DNA of 35,864 nucleotides. Source: a bacterium (lineage in GTDB: Bacteria > Planctomycetota > J058 > JAJDCP01). Under the pieces are notes generated by a model. That model did no database searches and was not told the origin of the DNA. It saw only the letters and a list, made by a program, of their open reading frames with translations. The DNA is taken from positions 1 to 35,864 of the forward strand of contig JAUIEM010000039.1 in the NCBI GenBank assembly GCA_030428695.1, given 5' to 3'. The number at the start of each line of letters is the position of its first letter. Within the stretch, counting starts at the first letter, position 1. Shown one piece after another: positions 16,401-23,074 of this stretch. The position numbers and the translations under genes are program-made.

Positions 16401-17426
16401 ATCGCGGACTGGATCGCGCGTTACCGCGACCTCGCCGGCCGCCTTCCCGTGCATCGGGAGACCCTCGAGTCGCTGACCGCGCGGGCCGCTCTTGGCGTGC
16501 TGGACAGCGTCGACGCTTCGCTCCACGAGGTGCTCGACAGCCTGTGCACGACATGGGACGCGCACGTTATGCAGATGCGACCGCACAAAGAGAACGCGCT
16601 CGCCGCACTCCGTGCCCAGTACGCCTGTGCCGCAGCTCTGGGCGAGACGGTCGCCATGACGAACAGCCTCGCGATGCAGATGACGCTGATCCCGCCGGGG
16701 AGTTTCCGCATGGGCGCCTCCACGGCAGACTTTGCCCACCTGCAACCGCCGCACACGGTGCACCTGCGACACCCGTTCCGCATCAGCAGGATGGAGGTCC
16801 ACCATGCGAGCTACGTCGTGGTGATGCGAGAGGCGCGCTACGGCTACATTCCCAAGAGGGTCGGCCTGACCGACGCCCCCGTCAGCAACGTGACCTGGTA
16901 CGAGGCGGTCCTGTTCTGCAACCTGCTGTCCCGGCGCGAGGGCCGCGAGGAGCTCTACACGATCACGAACATCGTCTACGACGGGCGCGGGCGCATCGAC
17001 ACCGCCGACGTGGCCCTGCGTGATCCGCACGGCGACGGCTACCGCCTGCCCAGCGATGCGGAGTGGGAGTACGCCTGCCGGGCCTTCTCGACGGGAACCT
17101 CCTACGGCCCGCTCGGCGCGACCGCATGGACGACGCGGGACGCTCTCGGGAGCCCGCGTCCCGGGGGCCTGCGCGATCCGAACGTGTGGGGCTTGTACGA
17201 TACCCTCGGCAACGTCGGGGAGTGGTGTGGGGTCGGGTCTTATCCCATCGTCGCTGACGAGGTCCGCGTCGATCCCCAGGACCTTCGGCCTGTCGGCAAG
17301 CGGATCTCCAAAGGGGGCAGCTACATCGATGACAGGCTCATCGTCCGGGCGGGCTTTCGAGACGAGTACGACGCGATCTACCATTCGCTGGAGGTCGGCT
17401 TCCGGGTCGTGCTCGGCGCCCCGTGA
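13494..17426 (+). CDS. Zinc ribbon-pseudokinase-HEPN-like-kinase-TM-FGE-sulfatase multidomain protein
   Basis: A 1310-residue protein. In order: a zinc ribbon (C12, C15, C26, C29); a kinase-like domain (about 44-300) in which HRDLKPxN has become HGCLDPSQ (165-172), DFG has become AGPG and the VAIK lysine is lost, hence a pseudokinase; and a helical middle domain (about 320-480) with LRNKSAH (R452, H457), matching the R-x4-H motif of HEPN folds. Next come a beta-rich linker and a complete kinase with GQGGMG (from 629), K651, H744-R-D746 and D764-FG. One membrane helix follows (about 911-933), then an FGE-sulfatase domain (about 1063-1308) with SNVTWYEAVLFCN, RLPSDAEWEYACR, LGNVGEWC and GFRVVL. 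The start ATG 13494 is favoured. A GTG at 13470 is possible but overlaps the promoter. Confidence 0.9.
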   Translation: MTAECETGPSLCPECGAQPATEGPRCERCGGELSASARHRQLIGRLIGPFLLESVRRRTPAGTAFAAIDQTDGLWVELEVSALHGGAHPKRAQRERQLRLQLAHPHLVRVLSAGEAGEFAYVATDARPEEGPLADARLHGTRLGLRIASEVCAGLAFLHQHRLVHGCLDPSQVLYDPTSATARLAGPGACLSADGQESAPKSTGNPAYAAPETARGRFSVASDLYSLGALLAYCLCGRAPFGPDREGRRAFVLEHLEEEATLLPELRELLQTLTAPDPGARPKRAQLVRRRLQTLLGERAEVSPVPLDAPSPGRSVMCEDLEELGATGFRLTPALLAPLPLPLAQAALSTWNARPGLPRRMIAYVLWETVTRLLAALGCALLSDRGQPLPTALARRPFRPSFGQWIVIAREALGACPADDELARCARACLFDTAPGRRHSLLRFLEELVELRNKSAHLWPEDEEIDLLSRLLELAKESAFLREGRLLTIESAVLDSDSRVRYQPLALHGAQGPVRGRPFSAAPGLACERVYWQFGQRFLELDPFWIFEGGEVLQLQRVDKGRVRYIALDDRPPRVLRERFAEWTRLLGGAEPALEAPGLATPASEPPPSRDPYVGRMLGSVYRVVAEVGQGGMGRVYRGWDTRLQREVALKLLLGGAWADREVRRRFLNEARVLASVGHPHLVRIFDAGEEGGCLYSVMELLPGPTLAERLEHACDRAAVREVVGWVRDAARALDACHRAGVVHRDIKPANLMLDGRGEVRVLDFGLAHIGGEDLTRTRAHLGTPRYMAPEQILDAKRVGPASDIYGLGMSLYALLSGAEPFADKGSEHAILKAAQVGAFPRLRKVAPDLPEELETIVAKATRPREERRYASAAALAEDLERWLGHRPILARPAGGVERLAKYCRRHPVRAVALSLLGTLLLAMTVMTSIVLDQAATVRRNLDDVERLYDRARAEQLAREVHHPPDSLVIADWIARYRDLAGRLPVHRETLESLTARAALGVLDSVDASLHEVLDSLCTTWDAHVMQMRPHKENALAALRAQYACAAALGETVAMTNSLAMQMTLIPPGSFRMGASTADFAHLQPPHTVHLRHPFRISRMEVHHASYVVVMREARYGYIPKRVGLTDAPVSNVTWYEAVLFCNLLSRREGREELYTITNIVYDGRGRIDTADVALRDPHGDGYRLPSDAEWEYACRAFSTGTSYGPLGATAWTTRDALGSPRPGGLRDPNVWGLYDTLGNVGEWCGVGSYPIVADEVRVDPQDLRPVGKRISKGGSYIDDRLIVRAGFRDEYDAIYHSLEVGFRVVLGAP

Positions 17427-17433
17427 GCAGTGC

Positions 17434-17463
17434 TTGCGGTCGCCTCCGGCCTCCCCCTATGCT
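17434..17463 (+). promoter_or_regulatory. Promoter for the N-terminal-Cys protein gene
   Basis: TTGCGG (17434-17439) and TATGCT (17458-17463) are separated by 18 bases, just after the kinase stop. AGAGGA (17480-17485) is the ribosome-binding site for ATG 17494. Confidence 0.55.
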
Positions 17464-17493
17464 GGAGCCTGAGCTGATGCAGAGGACCGATCG

Positions 17494-18531
17494 ATGTGCG
17501 TGACCAGCGGGAAGGCGAGGCTGAGCCGGACGTTCGGGTTGGCGGCGCTGGCGCAGCGTGACGGCCGGGATGTCCACGTGCTCGGCTACGAGAACCACGC
17601 GTTGAATCTGACCGGGCAGCCGAACTGCATGCTGCTGCACATCCCGTCTTGGGCGACGATGGGGCCTGAGAACTTCGTCGACACCACGGGCCATCCGCGG
17701 CTCTTCGAACGCTTGATCGAGGCGACGCGCCCGCCTCTACGAGGGATCCCGAGCCGGTCAGGGATGGAGCAGGCGGCGGTCTTCGACAGCGGGATGTACA
17801 CCGTCGTCCTCGCCGACCGCGCCGCCCTCGTGCCGGCCGCCCTGCAGCGGGTGCCGCGGGCCCGGCGGCCGGTGATTCCCGACGACATCCTCGCCTTCTA
17901 CGAGCAGACCTTTCCCGGCTGGCACCTCGCCCTGTGCTGCTGGGACGGGCTGCAGCCGATGGCGTCGCAGCCGCTGCTGTTCTGGTTCGAGCCCCTGCGC
18001 CCGGAGGTGCTGTTCATCCCCGGGCTCGATGCCCACGACGGCGGTCCGCCCCAGCTCGGGCAGACAGTGCTGACCGACCACACGCTGTTCTTCGGCGCGA
18101 AGGAGTACCTGTTCTCGACGACGCACGTCGGCAGGCCCGTGCGGCACGATTTTCTCCGCAGGCTCCCGGAGGAGATCCGCCGACTGATGCCCACCCGCGG
18201 CCAGGATTGGGACTTCGCGGAGGCCTGCTTCAACGGCGACTTCGAGATGCGCGTCGACGAGCTCTTGCGCGGAGGCTTCCACGTCGAGCGGGCGGTGGCC
18301 GGCGTGGCGCAGCGTGGTGTGCGCCCTGCGCCCCCGCCGTCCAGCGGTACGGGCTTCCAGCCTCCGCCCGCGGCCCGGTCGTCGGGCACCTTCCGGCCCC
18401 CGCCGTCCTTGCCGCCCACGGGACGATTCCGGCCGCCGCCTTCGCTCCCCGCAGGGACCTTCGAGCCCCCCGCGCCGAAGCTGTGGGACGAGCCGCCGGC
18501 GAGCCCTCCTCCGGGCGCGTTTTTTCGGTAG
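17494..18531 (+). CDS. Uncharacterised protein, N-terminal Cys (possible Ntn-type fold), proline-rich tail
   Basis: A 345-residue protein beginning MCVTSGKARLS, then VHVLGYENHALNLTGQPNCM. Removal of Met would expose Cys2, the arrangement used by N-terminal nucleophile hydrolases. The surrounding beta-strand pattern (LLHIPS, YTVVLAD) is compatible, but the assignment is tentative. The core continues to about residue 275 (FFGAKEYLFSTTHVGRPVRH). The last 70 residues are low-complexity Pro/Gly/Phe with repeated FRPPPS-type units, probably disordered. It has no signal peptide. It follows the multidomain kinase on the same strand with its own promoter, and might be its substrate or partner. I recognise no named function. 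Confidence 0.75.
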   Translation: MCVTSGKARLSRTFGLAALAQRDGRDVHVLGYENHALNLTGQPNCMLLHIPSWATMGPENFVDTTGHPRLFERLIEATRPPLRGIPSRSGMEQAAVFDSGMYTVVLADRAALVPAALQRVPRARRPVIPDDILAFYEQTFPGWHLALCCWDGLQPMASQPLLFWFEPLRPEVLFIPGLDAHDGGPPQLGQTVLTDHTLFFGAKEYLFSTTHVGRPVRHDFLRRLPEEIRRLMPTRGQDWDFAEACFNGDFEMRVDELLRGGFHVERAVAGVAQRGVRPAPPPSSGTGFQPPPAARSSGTFRPPPSLPPTGRFRPPPSLPAGTFEPPAPKLWDEPPASPPPGAFFR

Positions 18532-18547
18532 GGCCTGGAAAGGAGCC

Positions 18548-19756
18548 CTACTCCGGCGCGGCCTCTTCCGCCGCGGACTGCTGCGCCTTCAGCCGCTGGA
18601 TGTGCTCCGCGAGCTCTCTGCGGCTGATCTTGAGGAAGTCGGCCGCCAGCTTGCGGTCGTCCTTGCAGATGATCAGCGCCCGCCGCACCGCCCGGTCGAT
18701 CACCTCCGCGATCGGCAGGATCGGCGCCTCGAGGTCGCCCTGCACGATCGCGTCCGGCACGATCACGCGCTCGTCTTCATCCTCCTGCACCGGCGCATCC
18801 ACCAGCTGGGCCGCCTCGAGCAGGTCGCCGGTCAGGCGGCGCGCCGCGCGCTCGATCACGTCGCGCAGCTCGCGCACGTTCTCCGGCCAGGCGCGCTCGA
18901 TCAGCGCGAGCTTGCAGCAATCGGCCAGGCCGGCGCCGGGCCGCGCCAGCGCGAGGAAGTGGCTCGCCAGCGGGACGATGTCGCCGCTGCGCTCCGCGAG
19001 CCCGGGCAGGCTCAGCAGCTCCGGGCCGAGGGCCGAGAGGGGCGAGACTCCCGCGATCCCCGGCGTGGACAGCGCGCAGATGCGCAGCCGCGGCAGGCGC
19101 GGGGCGAGCTCGACGAGCTGGCGCGCGACCGGCTCGGCGAGCTGCTCGGCGGCGCGCAGCACCAGCGTTCCCCGCTCGCACAGCGGCGCCAGTCCCATGC
19201 GCTCCCCGCTACCGAGGATGTCGTCGGCCTGGCGCTCCTCCGGCTGGCCGCGCAGGTCGACGACGGCGAAAGGGCCGTACTTGCGCGCGGACAGGCGGTG
19301 GATGGCCTGGGCCAGGGAGAGCCGGCCGGAGCCCGGCGGCCCCTCGATCCACAGCGGCCCGCGCTGGGCGGCCAGGGCGACCGCGCGCTCGGCCGCCGCG
19401 ACGAAGGCGGGGGCGTCGCCGAGCAGGAACTCGCGCGCCGCGGCGGGGGGTAGCGGAGCCTGGGCGGTCTCGCCAGGCTGCACCAGCCGCAGCAGCACCC
19501 CCCCGAGGCGCACCCTGTCGCCCCAGCCGAGGGCCGCCCGGGTGCAGCGCAGGCCGTTGACCCAGGTGCCGTTGCTGCTGCCGAGGTCCTGCAGGGCGAT
19601 GCTGTCCCCGGTGACGACCAGCTGCACGTGCTTGCGGGACACCCCGCGTCCCCGGACAATGCAGCTGTTGTCGGAGTCCCTCCCCAGGGTGTGGGTCCCC
19701 TCGCCAAGGGGGAAGCGCGCGCCGCGGCGCGGACCCGACTCGAACACGATCTCCAC
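18548..19756 (-). CDS. FHA domain protein with degenerate sigma54-activator-like AAA+ and Fis-type HTH
   Basis: A 402-residue protein. Residues about 1-90 are a phosphothreonine-binding FHA domain (LGRDSDNSCIV, GVSRKHVQL, LGSSNGTWVNG). Residues 110-340 align with a sigma54-type AAA+ domain, with LPGLAERSGDIVPLASHF and WPENVRELRDVIERAAR. However, Walker A is GPPGSGRLS (139-147, Arg in place of Lys), the Walker B region is GTLVLRAAEQL (196-206) instead of GTLFLDEI, and the GAFTGA loop is absent. The C-terminal LAADFLKISRRELAEHIQRL is a Fis-type HTH. It is likely a phospho-regulated DNA-binding protein without ATPase-driven sigma54 activation. The start GTG 19756 has GGAGG upstream. Confidence 0.87.
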   Translation of the reverse strand: MEIVFESGPRRGARFPLGEGTHTLGRDSDNSCIVRGRGVSRKHVQLVVTGDSIALQDLGSSNGTWVNGLRCTRAALGWGDRVRLGGVLLRLVQPGETAQAPLPPAAAREFLLGDAPAFVAAAERAVALAAQRGPLWIEGPPGSGRLSLAQAIHRLSARKYGPFAVVDLRGQPEERQADDILGSGERMGLAPLCERGTLVLRAAEQLAEPVARQLVELAPRLPRLRICALSTPGIAGVSPLSALGPELLSLPGLAERSGDIVPLASHFLALARPGAGLADCCKLALIERAWPENVRELRDVIERAARRLTGDLLEAAQLVDAPVQEDEDERVIVPDAIVQGDLEAPILPIAEVIDRAVRRALIICKDDRKLAADFLKISRRELAEHIQRLKAQQSAAEEAAPE

Positions 19757-19780
19757 GCTGAGCCTCCGGACGAAAGTCGC

Positions 19781-19809
19781 AGTGTCGACCACACTTCCGG
19801 ACGCGTCAA
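19781..19809 (-). promoter_or_regulatory. Possible promoter for the FHA regulator
   Basis: On the minus strand, TTGACG (19809-19804) and GACACT (19786-19781) are separated by 17 bases, 25 bases upstream of GTG 19756. The -35 is strong and the -10 weak. Confidence 0.4.
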
Positions 19810-19837
19810 GCCCGCCCGGCCCGAACAGAGGAGCGCC

Positions 19838-20218
19838 ATGCGTCGCCAACGCCATCGCAAGGAGAGGAGTGGACGCGCGCGGAGAATCTTCGTCTTGACG
19901 GACGGCTCCGGCACCGAGCATCCCTTCCGCTCCAAGCGGGCGTTGCTGGTCTGGGCGCGGGGCCAGGCGAAGAAGCTGCTGCCCGCCGCCGACGCCCCGA
20001 GCGTCCACCTCAGCGCGCGGGGAACGCTGCTGGTCCACCCGTCCAAGGCCGACTACGAGGCGTGGGTGGTCAAGAAGCGCGGCGTGCGGCTGTCCGGCCG
20101 CCACGCTCCGCACCTCGTGCCCGCGCTGCCCGTCGCGGCCGACGCCCCGCCCGCCCCGCACGGCGCCCTGCGCCTCGGACGGGTCGCGAGCCGCTGCGAG
20201 ACCGGGGGCGCGTCCTGA
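19838..20218 (+). CDS. Small basic protein of unknown function
   Basis: A 126-residue protein with an Arg-rich start (MRRQRHRKERSGRARR) and a short conserved-looking alpha/beta core: FVLTDGSGTEHPFRSKRAL, VWARGQAKKLLP, then TLLVHPSKADYEAW. The C-terminus is Ala/Pro-rich. The start ATG 19838 has AGAGGAG upstream. Its TGA stop shares the A with the ATG of the following RCK-channel gene, so the two are translationally coupled and the small protein may modulate the channel. I recognise no family, and function cannot be inferred beyond this linkage. Confidence 0.65.
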   Translation: MRRQRHRKERSGRARRIFVLTDGSGTEHPFRSKRALLVWARGQAKKLLPAADAPSVHLSARGTLLVHPSKADYEAWVVKKRGVRLSGRHAPHLVPALPVAADAPPAPHGALRLGRVASRCETGGAS

Positions 20219-21453
20219 TGCGGGCCTGGGCGCGCGTCCCGGTCTGGAAGGCCCTCCTGCCCCTCGCCGGCTTCCTGCTCGCGGTGACGGCCTTCGAGGC
20301 CGGCTGCGGGGTACGGGCCTACCCCGAAGGGACCGGCAGCCTGCTCGCGAGCTGCTACTACGCCCTCAGCCTGTTCGTGATGGGCGGGACCGACCTCGGC
20401 GTGCCGGTCGACGGTCCCCCCTTCGCCTACGGTGTGCTGTGGACGATGTACTTCGCCTGCCCGCTGATCACGGCGAGCGCGGTGATCGACACCGTGCTGA
20501 AGTTCCTCAACCAGGGCCAGCTGTGGGTGCGCTTCATGCGCAACCACGTCGTGATCGCCGGCTGCGGCCGCCTCGCGCTGCTCTACCTCGAAGAGCTCCA
20601 GCGGCGCCGTCCCGGCACGCCGGTGGTCGTCGTCGACCCGGACGGCCTGAACCCCAAGGTCAACATCGCCCGGCTGCGCTTTCGGGTGCGGGTGGTGACC
20701 GGTGACATCACCGACCCGGACGTGCTGGCGCTGGCCGGGGTCGAGCGGGCGCGGCGGCTGGTCGCGCTGTCGACGAACGACATGGCCAACCTGACCTGCC
20801 TGCACGCCGGCCGCGATCGCATCCCGGCGCGCGGGCCGGCGCCGCTGGTCGGGCACGTCAGCGATCTGGTGTTGCTGCGCACCCTGCAGCGGCGGGGCTT
20901 GATCGGCAAGATCGAGGCCTTCAACAGCTACCGCATCGCCGCCGCCCACCTGGTCGAGTCCTCGCTGGTCGAGAAGTTCGCGGCCACCGCGCCGCCCGAC
21001 CGGCTGCTGATCGTCGGCTTCGGGCGCTTCGGGCAGACCATCCTCTCGCTGCTGCAGGACAACTTCGCCGAAGAGCTCGCCCACGTGTACGTGATCGACC
21101 GCTTCGCCGAGCGCAACATGCGCATCTTCGAGGAGCAGATCGGGGTGAAGGAGGGCTTCTCCCTGTCGGTGCACAACGGCGACATCCGCGACCCCGCCCT
21201 GTGGCGGGAGATCCAGGCCGAGCTCGAGGCCAAGCCCGGTCCCCAGCCGCTGGTCCTCCTGTGCACCGAAGACCGCGCGAGCAACCTCGAGGTCGCGATC
21301 GAGCTTTCCTCACGCTGGCCGGAGGCGCGGGTCGTCGTGCGGGTGCTCAACGTGACCGGCTTCGAGGCGAGCCTGAGCGCGACGCGCAACCTCGAGGTCG
21401 AGTGCGTCTCGAGCCTGCTGCGGGAGAGCTTCCCGGAGGACTGGTTCCGCTGA
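20218..21453 (+). CDS. Two-TM channel-like protein with tandem RCK (TrkA-N) domains and atypical pore
   Basis: A 411-residue protein: TM1 about residues 11-30, a re-entrant pore-like segment about 41-60 (YYALSLFVMGGTDLG), TM2 about 70-93, then two Rossmann RCK domains starting at HVVIAGCGRLA (about 110) and RLLIVGFGRFGQTIL (262). This is the layout of ligand-gated potassium channels, yet the selectivity filter TVGYG is replaced by MGGTDLG. It may therefore be non-selective, have other ion preference, or not conduct. Both RCK domains keep a GxGxxx nucleotide-binding loop. The ATG at 20218 overlaps the preceding stop by one base. An upstream in-frame extension would run inside the preceding gene, so the shorter start is preferred. 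Confidence 0.83.
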   Translation: MRAWARVPVWKALLPLAGFLLAVTAFEAGCGVRAYPEGTGSLLASCYYALSLFVMGGTDLGVPVDGPPFAYGVLWTMYFACPLITASAVIDTVLKFLNQGQLWVRFMRNHVVIAGCGRLALLYLEELQRRRPGTPVVVVDPDGLNPKVNIARLRFRVRVVTGDITDPDVLALAGVERARRLVALSTNDMANLTCLHAGRDRIPARGPAPLVGHVSDLVLLRTLQRRGLIGKIEAFNSYRIAAAHLVESSLVEKFAATAPPDRLLIVGFGRFGQTILSLLQDNFAEELAHVYVIDRFAERNMRIFEEQIGVKEGFSLSVHNGDIRDPALWREIQAELEAKPGPQPLVLLCTEDRASNLEVAIELSSRWPEARVVVRVLNVTGFEASLSATRNLEVECVSSLLRESFPEDWFR

Positions 21454-21463
21454 CAGCAGCGGC

Positions 21464-21772
21464 TCAGGGGCGCGGAGCGGCCTGGCGCTCGGGGCCTGTC
21501 TTCGGGAAGGGACCGGCCTTCGGATGCTTCACGCGCGGATCCAGCGCCTTGAAGATCTCGTCGTGGAACCCGGCGATCCAGGCGGCGGCCTCTCGCGACT
21601 TTTCGAGCTTGTACAGGGTCCGCTTCGTGATCACTTTGCGCGGCTCGTTCAGGATCATCTTGTTGCCGGCTTCGAGATCGCGCAACGCAGCCTTGAGCTT
21701 CGCGGCGAGCCTGCGGTATTCGTGGAAGCCGACGGCGTCCTGGATCGTGGGTGGAGCTTCCTGGCTGGGCAT
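21464..21772 (-). CDS. Small helical basic protein of unknown function
   Basis: A 102-residue protein, mostly helical and basic: FHEYRRLAAKLKAALRDLEA, then PRKVITKRTLYKLEKSRE and AAWIAGFHDEIFKALD. It is hydrophilic with no signal peptide. The start ATG 21772 is preceded by AGAGGAGG about 8 bases upstream and a TATCAT -10 box at 21805-21800 on the same strand, which supports a real gene. Its 3' end converges on the RCK channel gene with a 10-base gap. No family is recognised. Confidence 0.7.
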   Translation of the reverse strand: MPSQEAPPTIQDAVGFHEYRRLAAKLKAALRDLEAGNKMILNEPRKVITKRTLYKLEKSREAAAWIAGFHDEIFKALDPRVKHPKAGPFPKTGPERQAAPRP

Positions 21773-21799
21773 CGGAGAACCTCCTCTACAGGTCCCTTG

Positions 21800-21805
21800 A
21801 TGATA
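21800..21805 (-). promoter_or_regulatory. -10 element for the small helical gene
   Basis: TATCAT on the minus strand, matching the -10 consensus at five of six positions, 27 bases upstream of the start codon. No convincing -35 is visible. Confidence 0.35.
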
Positions 21806-21863
21806 CCGCCGGGCGGTGTGCGCTGCGTCGGAGATGTTACGCTGTATTACATGTGGGGAAGAC

Positions 21864-22208
21864 ATGACCCGCCTGGACAAGCTCTACAGCCTCTGCCTCG
21901 GCCTGCTCGCCCTGTTCGCGCTCGCCGTCCTGGGGGTGGTGATCTTCGTGCTCGAGAGCTGGCTGTGGAGGGTGCTCGCGGTGCTCGGCGGCGGCTTCGT
22001 GGTGATGCTCGGCTTCTACGCGGCGACCTTCTACTTCGCCGGCCTCGCGAGCGGCGAGCCGGCTCCGCGCGAGGAAGCCCCGCCCGAGGAGCCTCAGGCG
22101 TGGATCTCGAGGACGTCGAGCTCTTCGCAGCGGCAGGGCATCCCGAGCAATCCCGCGATGCTCGGTTCGGTGCGGCCCTCGTCGCCGGAGATCAGCTCTT
22201 TGATGTAG
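21864..22208 (+). CDS. Small two-helix membrane protein
   Basis: A 114-residue protein with two membrane helices: LYSLCLGLLALFALAVLGVV followed by IFVL (about 8-31), and VLAVLGGGFVVMLGFYAATF (about 38-58). A short acidic/proline segment follows. The final 35 or so residues (Ser-rich) are encoded antisense to the end of pus10, with which it overlaps convergently by 115 bases. They therefore may be an accidental extension after loss of an earlier stop. The start ATG 21864 follows GGGGAAGAC. The function is unknown. Confidence 0.6.
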   Translation: MTRLDKLYSLCLGLLALFALAVLGVVIFVLESWLWRVLAVLGGGFVVMLGFYAATFYFAGLASGEPAPREEAPPEEPQAWISRTSSSSQRQGIPSNPAMLGSVRPSSPEISSLM

Positions 22209-23074
22209 GTCCCGCTCTCGGTGCGCAGCTCGACGGTCAGGGGCTCGTGCGCGACGAAGCGGCACCAGCGCACCGTGCGCGTGCGGACGACGTCGGCCCG
22301 GCGGGGCACCCGGGAGGGGTTGCGCTGGGCGAGGGCGCGGTCCTTCAGGGCGGCCTCGACCGCGGCGCGCTGCTCGTCGCTCGGCGTGCCCTCACAGGCG
22401 ATGCGGGCGCGGTAGGTCTTGTCCGGGGTCGCCGCCTTCAGGGCCTTGATCGCGCGCCGCTCGCAGCGTTCCCAGGGCTCGATCTCCAGCGGAGGATGCA
22501 CCGCCGCGCGGGCGGCCGCGAGGTCGAGGCTGCGCACCCGGGGCTCGAGCAGCTCGACGATGAAGGGGCGGCCGCGGCCGAGCATGCGCACGTCGACGTC
22601 CTCCCGGCCCATGCCGTGGAAGCGCGCGCCGCTCGCCCGGGCCTGCGCGACCAGCGCCGGCACGACCGCCGCCTCGACGCTGTGGGGCACGAGCAGGCCT
22701 GAGCCCCCGCAGGTCGCGCAGCCGCGGCCGCGGCCGCGGCAGCGCCGGCAGTGGAAGATCGTCTGGGAGTGGCTGCGGTCGAGCTTGCGGTAGCGCGAGG
22801 CGAAGCACAACGGGCGGCTGTCGAGGACGATGCGGTCGGGGCCGAGGTCGAGCAGGATGCTCAGCTCGGCGTCGTCCGCCTTGCGCTCCTTCGCCGGCCA
22901 GCCCTCGGCGAGCACGGCGCCGACCGCGCGGCGCACGGCGGCGGCGAAGAAGGAGCGCTCCTCGCCCTCGAGGGAGCGCGGCGGCCGGCAGGCGAGCTGC
23001 CAGCTCGCGAACTCGTGGTCGGCGGTCGCGGCGACGACGCGCGCCGCGAGCGCGGCGGCGTCGGGCTCATCCAA
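22094..23074 (-). CDS. pus10: Pus10-like tRNA pseudouridine synthase
   Basis: Pus10 makes pseudouridine 54/55 in the T-loop of tRNA and is typical of archaea and eukaryotes. Most recognisable blocks of the family are present: SRYRKLDRSHSQT, then a zinc site C109-x2-C112 ... C119-x2-C122. These are followed by RFHGMGREDVDVRMLG (D159, in the R-x-D position, is the probable catalytic Asp), GRPFIVEL, KTYRARIACEG, RVPRRADVVRTRTV and GTYIKELISGDEGRTEPSI. The ending CEELDVLEIHA is also typical. At 326 residues it is somewhat shorter than archaeal Pus10 at the N-terminus. The start is read as TTG 23074, overlapping the upstream SDR stop by 8 bases. The nearby ATG is out of frame. Confidence 0.9.
   Translation of the reverse strand: MDEPDAAALAARVVAATADHEFASWQLACRPPRSLEGEERSFFAAAVRRAVGAVLAEGWPAKERKADDAELSILLDLGPDRIVLDSRPLCFASRYRKLDRSHSQTIFHCRRCRGRGRGCATCGGSGLLVPHSVEAAVVPALVAQARASGARFHGMGREDVDVRMLGRGRPFIVELLEPRVRSLDLAAARAAVHPPLEIEPWERCERRAIKALKAATPDKTYRARIACEGTPSDEQRAAVEAALKDRALAQRNPSRVPRRADVVRTRTVRWCRFVAHEPLTVELRTESGTYIKELISGDEGRTEPSIAGLLGMPCRCEELDVLEIHA

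Noticed and set aside
16680..17426. Diversity-generating retroelement target (FGE/C-lectin fold at a protein C-terminus)
   Set aside because: No reverse transcriptase gene and no nearby near-identical template repeat are seen, so the FGE domain is treated as an ordinary sensor domain.
18530..18550. Rho-independent terminator after the N-terminal-Cys protein gene
   Set aside because: The AGGGC...GCCCT stem is short and interrupted and no U-tract follows.
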